Assembly: GCA_021775655.1 (NCBI GenBank)
Contig: JAJFHK010000473.1
Location: forward strand, 1-5,925
Length of the DNA stretch: 5,925 nucleotides
Direction: 5' to 3'
From: Filomicrobium sp.
Lineage (GTDB): Bacteria; Pseudomonadota; Alphaproteobacteria; Rhizobiales; Hyphomicrobiaceae
The position numbers were made by a program, and so were the translations under genes. The notes under the pieces are model-generated. The model worked only from the letters and a program-made list of their open reading frames with translations, made no database searches and was not told where the DNA came from. Shown in pieces: positions 1 through 5,889 of the stretch. How positions within the stretch are numbered: position 1 is the stretch's first letter; each line of letters begins with the position of its first letter.

Positions 1-2
1 AA

Positions 3-1241
3 GCTGGCAACGTTCGCGATTTCTGCGAGCGTTGGGGCGCCGATTTCGACCTCATGCTGCCCCTCGATGCCGACAGCCTCATGTCCGGCGACGCAATTGT
101 CCGCATGACACGCATGATGCAGGCACATCCGCGGCTTGGAATTCTACAGAGCCTTGTTGTCGGCATGCCTTCCGAAAGTGCATTCGCCCGGATTTTCCAG
201 TTCGGAATGCGTCACGGAATGCGTTCTTACACGATGGGCCAAGCTTGGTGGGTCGCCGATTGCGGACCGTTCTGGGGACACAACGCCCTTGTTCGCGTTC
301 GCCCATTCAGGGTCCATTGCGAACTTCCAACACTCCCCGGCAAGCCGCCGCTCGGCGGTCACATCCTCAGCCATGACCAGGTCGAGGCCGTGCTCATGCG
401 CAAGGCCGGCTACGAAGTTCGCGTCCTGCCTTACGAGATCGGATCGTGGGAAGAAAACCCGCCGACGATGATCGACTTTTCCAAGCGCGACACGCGCTGG
501 TGCCAGGGAAACATGCAGTATGCCGGCCTGATCAATTATCCAGGCCTCAGGCCTCTCAGTCGCTTCCAGCTTCTGTGGGCGATGTTGATGTTTATTGGCA
601 TTCCCGCCTGGACGTTGATTATCGCTCTCCTGCCGGCTGCGGCATATGAAGCCAGCAATGTCGCCAACTATCCCGTCGACATCGCTATCGGGCTTTATGC
701 AGCATTCTTCGCGATGTCCTTGGCTCCCAAAATCGCCGGCCTCATCGACACATCGTTGACCAAGGACGGGATGAAAAGCTACGGCGGACCGCTCCGCTTC
801 GTAGCAAGCGCCGTCATCGAGTTAGTATTCTCATTCCTGCAAGGCGCAGTTTCCGCAGTGCGCACGACCATCTTCATGATTGGTCTGGCATTTGGAAAAT
901 CAGTCATCTGGGGCGGCCAATCCCGCGACGCACATGGCGTGTCCTGGGCCACCGCGTTCGAAAGTTTTTGGCCGCACACCTTGTTTGGAATCGCAATTTG
1001 TGGCGCCCTCTATTCGGTCTCGCCAACCGTGCTAATGTGGAGCTTACCGCTCACTCTGGGCTACCTTCTCGCAATTCCTTTTGCGGTGATTACTTCGCGT
1101 CCATCGGTAGGCCGCTGGCTCAAGCGTGCAGGCCTGTGCGGTATTCCTGAGGACTTCAAAACGCCCGACGAGATCAACACCGTTAACAACTACCATTTCG
1201 TCGGTGATGACTCGACCCCAATCACCCAGCACGCTGCGTGA
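3..1241 (+). CDS. opgH: Glucans biosynthesis glucosyltransferase H (OpgH/MdoH), C-terminal part, 5'-truncated by window edge
   Basis: This inner-membrane GT2-family enzyme uses UDP-glucose to make the beta-1,2-linked backbone of osmoregulated periplasmic glucans. The frame is open from the first base, and codons before the first Met (position 54) already match the family (AGN...DFCERWG), so the gene continues upstream. About 412 residues are visible, roughly half of a typical OpgH of about 850. Seen in order: the DxD motif in LPLDADS (Asp codons at 66 and 72), WGHNALVRVRPF, LPGKPPLGGHILSHDQVEA, GSWEENPP, then the Q/RxxRW-type motif RDTRWCQGN (486-512). Hydrophobic membrane segments follow at about 567-645, 675-750, 790-895 and 978-1090, with the family-like W-GGQSRD...SW stretch between them. 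The N-terminal membrane segments and first catalytic Asp are outside the window. The next gene starts 13 bases after the stop, suggesting one operon. Family assignment is very secure; the substrate comes from family knowledge. Confidence 0.96.
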   Translation, partial: AGNVRDFCERWGADFDLMLPLDADSLMSGDAIVRMTRMMQAHPRLGILQSLVVGMPSESAFARIFQFGMRHGMRSYTMGQAWWVADCGPFWGHNALVRVRPFRVHCELPTLPGKPPLGGHILSHDQVEAVLMRKAGYEVRVLPYEIGSWEENPPTMIDFSKRDTRWCQGNMQYAGLINYPGLRPLSRFQLLWAMLMFIGIPAWTLIIALLPAAAYEASNVANYPVDIAIGLYAAFFAMSLAPKIAGLIDTSLTKDGMKSYGGPLRFVASAVIELVFSFLQGAVSAVRTTIFMIGLAFGKSVIWGGQSRDAHGVSWATAFESFWPHTLFGIAICGALYSVSPTVLMWSLPLTLGYLLAIPFAVITSRPSVGRWLKRAGLCGIPEDFKTPDEINTVNNYHFVGDDSTPITQHAA

Positions 1242-1242
1242 A

Positions 1243-1261
1243 CGGTGACCGCCGGTGACCG
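1243..1261 (+). promoter_or_regulatory. Imperfect hairpin covering the fkbM GTG start codon
   Basis: Two copies of CGGTGACCG lie back to back (1243-1251 and 1253-1261). In RNA, 1243-1246 can pair with 1258-1261 and 1248-1250 with 1254-1256, leaving one G-G mismatch and a three-base loop. The GTG start (1255-1257) falls within the structure and there is no clear Shine-Dalgarno sequence before it. Ribosomes ending opgH at 1241 would reach and open this region, so translational coupling is plausible. The fold is read by eye; no energy was computed. Confidence 0.35.
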
Positions 1262-2034
1262 AACACAATCACGCAGTCATCGAGCGCCTAGGCACAAAAT
1301 TCCCAATCCTGCGCCGCTCGCTCGATGTCTATTATGGCGACCCGGCGCGGGCTGCGGCAATGGACCGGATGTATGAACGGTTCATCGCACCTGGAGCGCT
1401 CGCTTTCGACATTGGCAGTCACGTCGGTGACCGCATCGGGTCGTTCCGCAGGCTCGGCGCGCGGGCCGTAGCTCTCGAACCTCAACCTGATTGCGCCCAG
1501 GTCATCCGTGAGATCTATGCCGGCGACACGGAAGTTAAACTCGAGGAGGCTGCTTGCGGGGCGGCACCCGGTCGATTGAAGCTGCGAGTCAACTCCGCAA
1601 ACCCAACCGTGACGACAGCCTCGTCTGAATTTATTGCGGCCGCGGATGGCGCTCCAGGCTGGCAGGAACAGATTTGGGATCGCGAAATCGAAGTCCCTTC
1701 GACGACCCTGGATGTGCTCATAGCGACCCATGGCAATCCCTGCTTCGTCAAAATTGACGTCGAAGGGTTCGAAGATTCCGTCATCGAAGGACTCTCTGCG
1801 CCTATTCCTGCATTATCCTTTGAATTCACCACGATTAGCCGTGATGTCGCCTATCGCTGCCTGGACAGATTGTCTTCACTTGGCCCATATCGTTTTGATA
1901 TCGCCCTAGGCGAAACCCAAGAACTGACATTTGGAGAAGGCAATGACGTCAATGCCGTTGAGATGGCTGCGCACATCCAGGCCCTCGCGCACGAAGCCAA
2001 CTCTGGCGACATCTACGCCATGCTGCGCAGTTAG
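1255..2034 (+). CDS. FkbM-family SAM-dependent methyltransferase
   Basis: This is a predicted cytoplasmic class I methyltransferase of 259 residues, a usual length for the FkbM family, whose known members O-methylate sugars and secondary-metabolite hydroxyls. The SAM-binding glycine loop is FDIGSHVGDR (residues 51-60), followed by an acidic end of strand 2 in VALEPQ (E75). The family hallmark VKIDVEGFEDSVIEGL is at about 165-180 and LSFEF at 187-191. No signal peptide or membrane segment is visible. GTG at 1255 is chosen because an in-frame TGA at 1246-1248 excludes anything longer, and the next in-frame Met (about residue 36) would cut into the fold. No Shine-Dalgarno is visible; the start lies 13 bases after the opgH stop, inside a possible hairpin, so it probably depends on coupling to opgH. 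The 3' end overlaps the next gene by 92 bases. The natural acceptor is unknown; a periplasmic-glucan precursor or other envelope glycan is suggested only by the neighbour. Confidence 0.9.
   Translation: MTEHNHAVIERLGTKFPILRRSLDVYYGDPARAAAMDRMYERFIAPGALAFDIGSHVGDRIGSFRRLGARAVALEPQPDCAQVIREIYAGDTEVKLEEAACGAAPGRLKLRVNSANPTVTTASSEFIAAADGAPGWQEQIWDREIEVPSTTLDVLIATHGNPCFVKIDVEGFEDSVIEGLSAPIPALSFEFTTISRDVAYRCLDRLSSLGPYRFDIALGETQELTFGEGNDVNAVEMAAHIQALAHEANSGDIYAMLRS
1932..1939 (+). promoter_or_regulatory. Strong Shine-Dalgarno deciding the ATG 1943 start of the secreted protein
   Basis: TGGAGAAGG-type sequence (GGAG at 1933-1936) lies six bases before ATG 1943 and is embedded in fkbM codons. It is the best ribosome-binding site on the plus strand of this window. 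It favours ATG 1943 over the alternatives TTG 1931, TTG 1955 and ATG 2078, none of which has a comparable purine tract at the right distance. Confidence 0.6.
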
Positions 2035-3082
2035 AACGGTCCGGCAAGCAGCTATTTTACTTCTTGCTACACTCACGATGACTCTGCTGACTTCCGGCCT
2101 ATCTCCGTTAACGACAACCGCTGAAACAACCCCGAAGCCAGATGTTCCCCCGGCGGTGAAAACGGTCCCCGTCGGAGTTGCTGTCGAGAACCGCTCCGAA
2201 CCGGTGCTGTGCGCAGAAAAAGACAACGTCACGCTAACGTTTGCGCATCCCAAAGTGACAAAGTTTAGGTTGGAAGCTGCCCATCCCAACTACATCAACA
2301 CGCTGCAGGAAGATTCATTCGAAGCTGACTGGACAGCTTGCGATATGTCGCCCAAAGCGACTGCAAAGCCACCCCGTGAAAAAATCACTCTCTACGAAGA
2401 TGTGAACATTTGGGTGGTCGGCTACAAATTCCCGAGTTTCTGGCGCAACCGCGACGTTCCGTTTCGCGTTGGAGGCAAGACCTTCAAAGGACTTCATCTC
2501 ATCCAAGTCTGGGTCCGCCACGATGAACGCGCCGAGGAAGTGCTCGTCGTTTATCCAGCCGATGGCTATTGGCGCGCACGACCGCTGCCCCCAAAACACT
2601 TGGGCTGGAGCGCATACGGTTCATCTTTCATGATTGGCCCGATCGAAGACGCAGGCCGCCCGGTCGTCAATCTTGCCAGCATAGGGTTTGACCCTGAAGC
2701 GCGCATCTTCGCGCTTAAGTTTGCGGGTGGTGGTCTTGCTACGCTGACAATGGCTCAACTCGACCGCAACGTGCAGGTCATCGACATTGAATTCGAAGAA
2801 CCGATTTCCGGACCGCCGTTCGCGGCACTTCGCTCAATGTACGTCACCCGATTCAACAACGATGTCGCAGAGGTTTCCGTCTTAGAGGACAATGCGCCAG
2901 CTTGGCGCGAGCAGTCCATCATGACATTCGAAAACTCAGCATCTGCGCGAGAAGTCTGGACCGGCCGACTCTATCCTTCACGACACAATACATCGGCACC
3001 AGACATGGTCTTTCGCTATTTCGAAGGCCTCCCACCTTCCGGAACGCAATCAAGCGCCACGCCTGATGCGGAAGACCCGTAA
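1943..3082 (+). CDS. Unrecognised secreted or membrane-anchored protein, about 379 aa
   Basis: I do not recognise this protein. From ATG 1943 it has a long, Arg-rich N-region (about residues 1-35), then a hydrophobic stretch AAILLLATLTMTLLTSGL (about 36-53) and a polar TTTAETTPKP segment, which fits a Sec signal peptide cut near residue 60 or an N-terminal anchor. The Cys pair at 27-28 precedes the hydrophobic core, so it is not a lipobox. The rest is soluble-looking and probably beta-rich, with two cysteines at about 90 and 133 that could form a periplasmic disulfide, aromatic-rich runs (FPSFWRNRDVPF, GYWRARPL, LGWSAYGSSF) and a low-complexity Ser/Thr/Pro-rich C-terminus. It does not show OpgG/OpgD motifs that I know. 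The start overlaps fkbM by 92 bases; the alternative ATG 2078 would lose most of the signal-like core. It is the last gene of the opgH-fkbM run and its stop is 3 bases from the convergent HAD gene. A role in glucan or envelope modification is inference only. Confidence 0.8.
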   Translation: MTSMPLRWLRTSRPSRTKPTLATSTPCCAVRTVRQAAILLLATLTMTLLTSGLSPLTTTAETTPKPDVPPAVKTVPVGVAVENRSEPVLCAEKDNVTLTFAHPKVTKFRLEAAHPNYINTLQEDSFEADWTACDMSPKATAKPPREKITLYEDVNIWVVGYKFPSFWRNRDVPFRVGGKTFKGLHLIQVWVRHDERAEEVLVVYPADGYWRARPLPPKHLGWSAYGSSFMIGPIEDAGRPVVNLASIGFDPEARIFALKFAGGGLATLTMAQLDRNVQVIDIEFEEPISGPPFAALRSMYVTRFNNDVAEVSVLEDNAPAWREQSIMTFENSASAREVWTGRLYPSRHNTSAPDMVFRYFEGLPPSGTQSSATPDAEDP

Positions 3083-3085
3083 AGC

Positions 3086-3961
3086 CTACCAGGCGAGATG
3101 CGCCATCGCAGCCTTGGCTGTCGGTGCATCGCCGGCAAACAATTTTTCAAGGCGCAATTGAGAAATACGACCATCTTCGATTGTATCTTCGCGGTGAATG
3201 CCACCCGCGATAAACAACGCATCGATACCGAATGACTTGGCCCCTATGAGGTCGGTACGAACCGCATCGCCAATAACAAGCAGCCGTTCCAAGTCAACAG
3301 ATTCGCCACGCAATTCCTGGGCCTCCGCCAAGGCGGTTTCATAGGCGATCGCATGCGGCTTGCCGGCCCAGAAAACCTCCCCACCGAGATCTTCGTAAAG
3401 ATCGCCCAGCGCGCCGGCGCAAAGATAAAGCGTGCCGCCTACGTCCACGACAAGGTCGGGGTTGGCGCAGACAAATGGCAGGTTCAGTTCAAGCGCCTGG
3501 GTAAGAACGTGGCGATAGTCTTCTGCGGTTTCGCTAAGATCGTCATTCAGACCTGAGCACAGAATTGCATCTGCTTTGGATAGCTCCCCACTTAAAGCGC
3601 CGACTTTCTCGAACAAGGCAGCGTCGCGATCCTGCGGGCCGATCGGGTAAAGCTGCTGAAATCCGCGCTCGCCCACGTGCCGGAGCGCGATATCGCCGGA
3701 CGAAACGATCGAATCCCAAGCTTCACGCGGCAGTCGACGCTCGTCCAGCATCCTCGCAACTTGGTGCTCGGGAACGGGCGCATTCGACACCAGCACAACC
3801 GTGCCACCCTCTTCGCGGAATCTCAGCAATGCTTCCGCTGCAGGCCCCAATGCCGCATGACCATCATGGACGACGCCCCACACGTCGCAGAAAAGGACAT
3901 CGTAGCGCTCAAGGAGGTCACCCGCCGCAGTGATGATCGGAGGCGCCATCGGTTCAATCAT
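3086..3961 (-). CDS. TIGR01459-family HAD-superfamily IIA hydrolase-like protein
   Basis: This is a cytoplasmic, NagD-like HAD protein of 291 residues, normal for the TIGR01459 group common in alphaproteobacteria. Motif I is LFCDVWGVVHDG with presumed nucleophile D26; the +2 position, normally the acid/base Asp, is W28. Motif II is VVLVSNAP (S59), motif III is AGKPHAIAYE (K201) and motif IV is VIGDAVRTDLIGA (D232, D237), followed by GIDALFIAGGIH. The region between motifs II and III is the C2-type cap. The in vivo substrate is not known; HAD-IIA relatives dephosphorylate small sugar or nucleotide phosphates. ATG 3961 is chosen over ATG 3949 because AGGGA lies six bases before it. The gene sits 45 bases after the transporter gene on the same strand and may share its transcript. 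In other alphaproteobacteria this family is often near ribF, from memory; no ribF is seen here. Confidence 0.93.
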   Translation of the reverse strand: MIEPMAPPIITAAGDLLERYDVLFCDVWGVVHDGHAALGPAAEALLRFREEGGTVVLVSNAPVPEHQVARMLDERRLPREAWDSIVSSGDIALRHVGERGFQQLYPIGPQDRDAALFEKVGALSGELSKADAILCSGLNDDLSETAEDYRHVLTQALELNLPFVCANPDLVVDVGGTLYLCAGALGDLYEDLGGEVFWAGKPHAIAYETALAEAQELRGESVDLERLLVIGDAVRTDLIGAKSFGIDALFIAGGIHREDTIEDGRISQLRLEKLFAGDAPTAKAAMAHLAW

Positions 3962-3967
3962 TCAATA

Positions 3968-3972
3968 TCCCT
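3968..3972 (-). promoter_or_regulatory. Shine-Dalgarno of the HAD gene
   Basis: AGGGA on the minus strand is six bases from ATG 3961 and supports that start over the internal ATG 3949, which has no purine tract before it. A short CCTG-TCTTT-CAGG stem just upstream touches the first bases of the site; it has no U-tract, so I do not call it a terminator. Confidence 0.55.
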
Positions 3973-4006
3973 GAAAGACAGGCTGATAACTGGATTCATA
4001 AGTGGC

Positions 4007-5224
4007 CTAATTCGCAAGACCGAAGGATGGCCGCAATTTGATACCGAGTAACGACCCTGCAAATGCCGATGCAAACCACACCCAGCCGTGCAGAGATCCC
4101 GAAGCGATACCGCCTAGAAACGCACCAATATTGCAACCGAATGACAACCTGGCCCCATACCCCATCAACAACCCGCCGAGGATCGCCCCAGCAATACTAA
4201 TCGCACCGGGCCAAGGGCCCTTACCGAAGGTGCCAGCAAGACCAGCCGCCAACATCGCCCCCAGAATCAGCCCGATATTCATCACCGATTGCTGGTTGGT
4301 CACCAGGGCGCCAACAAGGATGTCGGAAGACTTGGCCCAGCCCCAGAATTCGTATGCGCCGATGTCAACGCCAGCCAGCGAAGCAATCGTCGCCCCCCAC
4401 AAGGCAAAACCATATGTCACGGCCCATGGAAACCCGCCGACAAGAAGAGTAGCAACGTTAAGAACGACCAGTGCAGCCCCAGCCCAAACTAGGCTCCACG
4501 GTCCCCGCCACATCCATCCAGCCCGCGGACTAGGCGTCGACACTTTTACGGCGGACCCTTTCCCGTGCTGATAGGCGCGCTCCAGAAGAATGATCAGCCC
4601 CCACACTCCTGCGAGTGCTGCGATCCCAAAAATAACTGCACCCGGCACACCAAATTCTTTTGCGAAATTGATGGTGCCGATACCCGGCAGTTTCCACCAT
4701 GACCAGTGCAAGGATGCTAGCAGCGAACCAACGATAAAACCGGGCAGCGTGAACAGCATCCGCTTGGAGCCACCGCCTAGTGTGAAGAGCGCCCCTGATC
4801 CGCAGCCGTTGCCAAGCTGCATGCCGATCCCAAACATGAATGCGCCAATCACAACGGTCAGGCTAACCGGCGCAATAAGCCCGTTAAATTTCGCATCAAC
4901 CGGCAAATACCCCGTGATGATCGGGATAAATAGGATCATTGTCGCGCCGATTACCGCCAGTTGCGCTTTCAGCCCCCGACCATCGCCACGGGTAATGATC
5001 GACCGCCACCCTGATGTGAAACCGAACGCACCATGCAGGAGTGCGAACCCCAGTCCTGCACCAATCAAGAACAGAAGCGCTTTCTGAGTTGAAACCTGCG
5101 CTGCCAGCAAAACACTACCGATGGCTAGCAGACTGAGCGCAATCATGACCGCTCGCGTATTCGCTCCAGCCAGAAACCCATCCGAGCCACCAGCCGAGAA
5201 CTCCTCGCTTTGCAAATTCGCCAT
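4007..5224 (-). CDS. YeeE/YedE-family membrane transporter (probable thiosulfate/sulfur-compound uptake)
   Basis: This is a polytopic inner-membrane protein of the DUF395/YeeE-YedE family; studied YeeE (TsuA) members take up thiosulfate. The 405 residues form two related halves with many hydrophobic helices (for example about 24-42, 49-66, 89-107, 116-138, 246-288, 318-358, 380-394). Each half has a Gly/Cys re-entrant motif: QLGNGCGSGALFTLGGGS (C141) and LSFGCNIGAFLGGIASGS (C364). These are the only two cysteines. The N-terminal HGAFGFTSGWR (64-74) aligns with the E. coli YeeE segment that carries a third cysteine, but here has G68. ATG 5224 is preferred to an upstream GTG at 5269 because GAGGA ends four bases before it, whereas the GTG has no ribosome-binding site and would add a polar tail. 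No TusA/TsuB-like sulfur carrier is in the window. The HAD gene follows after 45 bases. Selenium- or sulfite-related substrates are alternatives. Confidence 0.92.
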   Translation of the reverse strand: MANLQSEEFSAGGSDGFLAGANTRAVMIALSLLAIGSVLLAAQVSTQKALLFLIGAGLGFALLHGAFGFTSGWRSIITRGDGRGLKAQLAVIGATMILFIPIITGYLPVDAKFNGLIAPVSLTVVIGAFMFGIGMQLGNGCGSGALFTLGGGSKRMLFTLPGFIVGSLLASLHWSWWKLPGIGTINFAKEFGVPGAVIFGIAALAGVWGLIILLERAYQHGKGSAVKVSTPSPRAGWMWRGPWSLVWAGAALVVLNVATLLVGGFPWAVTYGFALWGATIASLAGVDIGAYEFWGWAKSSDILVGALVTNQQSVMNIGLILGAMLAAGLAGTFGKGPWPGAISIAGAILGGLLMGYGARLSFGCNIGAFLGGIASGSLHGWVWFASAFAGSLLGIKLRPSFGLAN

Positions 5225-5228
5225 GAAA

Positions 5229-5233
5229 TCCTC
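5229..5233 (-). promoter_or_regulatory. Shine-Dalgarno of the YeeE-family gene
   Basis: GAGGA on the minus strand ends four bases before ATG 5224. The alternative GTG at 5269 is preceded by a pyrimidine-mixed stretch without such a tract, so this site decides the start. Confidence 0.55.
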
Positions 5234-5280
5234 AGATCTCGCACTTCGCGTTTGCGCTCCAGTGTCCACTACGGAGCACG

Positions 5281-5307
5281 ATTACAGCGAACCCCGCAAG
5301 AAGACAA
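5281..5307 (-). promoter_or_regulatory. Weak sigma-70-like promoter candidate for the YeeE-family gene
   Basis: On the minus strand a -10-like TGTAAT (5281-5286, five of six consensus bases) follows a -35-like TTGTCT (5302-5307, four of six) with a 15-base spacer, shorter than the ideal 17. Transcription would begin near 5275 and leave a leader of about 50 bases before ATG 5224. The gap between the DUF2155 gene and the transporter is a sensible place for a promoter, but the match is modest and could be chance. Confidence 0.25.
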
Positions 5308-5330
5308 AGCTCTTGCCAGCAGGCATGGAT

Positions 5331-5350
5331 AGACCAGAAGACTTCGGTCT
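5331..5350. repeat. Short inverted repeat in the DUF2155-transporter intergenic gap
   Basis: The arms AGACC-A-GAAG and CTTC-GGTCT are complementary except for one unpaired A in the first arm, with one central base. It lies about 30 bases beyond the DUF2155 stop and upstream of the promoter candidate. No U-tract follows on the minus strand, so it does not look like an intrinsic terminator. It could be an operator-like site or chance. The rest of the 155-base gap (5225-5379) shows nothing else I can name. Confidence 0.3.
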
Positions 5351-5379
5351 CTATTGGCATATCGGATGAGGGTGCTGAC

Positions 5380-5889
5380 CTAGCGGCGAATGCGCCGGCG
5401 TCGAAACGAAGAATCTGGCTGCGGCTGAGGTGCCCCTACGTCGCTGCCCTCGGCGGCCGCACCCGCTGCCTGTGAATCACTAGGCGCTGTGCTTGCAACA
5501 TCGTTTTTCGGAGTCTTGCAACCCGCCAGCCAGATGTCGAAGACAGGATGTTCGACTGCATTCAGCCCCGGGCTCTCCGCCAACATCCAGCCAGTAAACA
5601 GCCGTTCTGCCGTTCCATCGAGTTTAACCTCGTCGATTTCGACAAACGATGTCGTCTTCGGCCTTTCGGTGGGTGGTCGCGAGTAGCAGACGCGTGGCGT
5701 CACTTTGAGCTGACCGAATTCAACCGTCTCATCAAGCGGCACTTCAAGTTCGGAAATGCGGGCTGTGACTTTGTCGAGCGCGGTGAAAACCGCAACACCG
5801 TTCTCGAACCGTTCCGCCATTGAAGGCGTCGCAGCTGCAATGCCAACGACGGCAACTAACATTGGGGCGTATCGGCTATTGAATGTCAT
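5380..5889 (-). CDS. DUF2155 domain-containing periplasmic protein
   Basis: This is a 169-residue exported protein of a conserved alphaproteobacterial family of unknown function. Residues 1-25 are a clear Sec signal peptide (hydrophobic core MLVAVVGIAAA, cut after PSMA). The mature domain shows the family signatures ALDKVTARISEL (37-48), FGQLKVTPRVCYSRPPTERP (58-77), TSFVEIDEV (80-88) and FTGWMLAESPGLNAVEHPVF followed by DIWLAGC (98-124). Cys68 and Cys124 sit in the conserved core and could form a disulfide. After residue 128 comes an Ala/Ser/Gly/Pro/Gln-rich linker ending in a basic RRRRIRR tail. ATG 5889 is chosen because it places the signal peptide correctly; a TTG at 5910 would add seven residues and has no ribosome-binding site. 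The frame stays open to the window edge, so the true upstream limit is not fully proven. It is 155 bases from the next gene, so probably a separate unit. Confidence 0.9.
   Translation of the reverse strand: MTFNSRYAPMLVAVVGIAAATPSMAERFENGVAVFTALDKVTARISELEVPLDETVEFGQLKVTPRVCYSRPPTERPKTTSFVEIDEVKLDGTAERLFTGWMLAESPGLNAVEHPVFDIWLAGCKTPKNDVASTAPSDSQAAGAAAEGSDVGAPQPQPDSSFRRRRIRR

Noticed and set aside
1288..1731. 147-codon minus-strand frame antisense to fkbM
   Set aside because: It has no ribosome-binding site or family features and lies wholly opposite the FkbM core motifs.
2015..2040. Possible lipoprotein lipobox at the Cys-Cys pair of the secreted protein
   Set aside because: The cysteines precede the hydrophobic core instead of following it, so they cannot be a lipobox; there is also no twin-arginine motif.
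1906..2289. 127-codon minus-strand frame over the fkbM/secreted-protein junction
   Set aside because: It is Val/Ser/Thr-rich with no motifs or start signals; both plus-strand genes explain the region better.
4038..4571. Open 177-codon plus-strand frame antisense to the transporter gene
   Set aside because: The product is Pro/Ala/Asn-rich without recognisable motifs, as expected from reading antisense through a Gly/Leu-rich membrane protein, and the minus-strand frame has clear YeeE signatures.
5225..5269. GTG 5269 as the start of the transporter
   Set aside because: It lacks a Shine-Dalgarno and adds a polar, non-conserved 15-residue extension, whereas ATG 5224 has GAGGA at a suitable distance.
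5121..5369. Plus-strand frame of 82 codons running into the intergenic gap
   Set aside because: It starts inside the transporter antisense and shows no domain, signal peptide or ribosome-binding site.
5225..5379. tRNA or small RNA gene in the intergenic gap
   Set aside because: I could not build a cloverleaf or find T-arm and anticodon signals, and there is no terminator-like hairpin with a U-tract.
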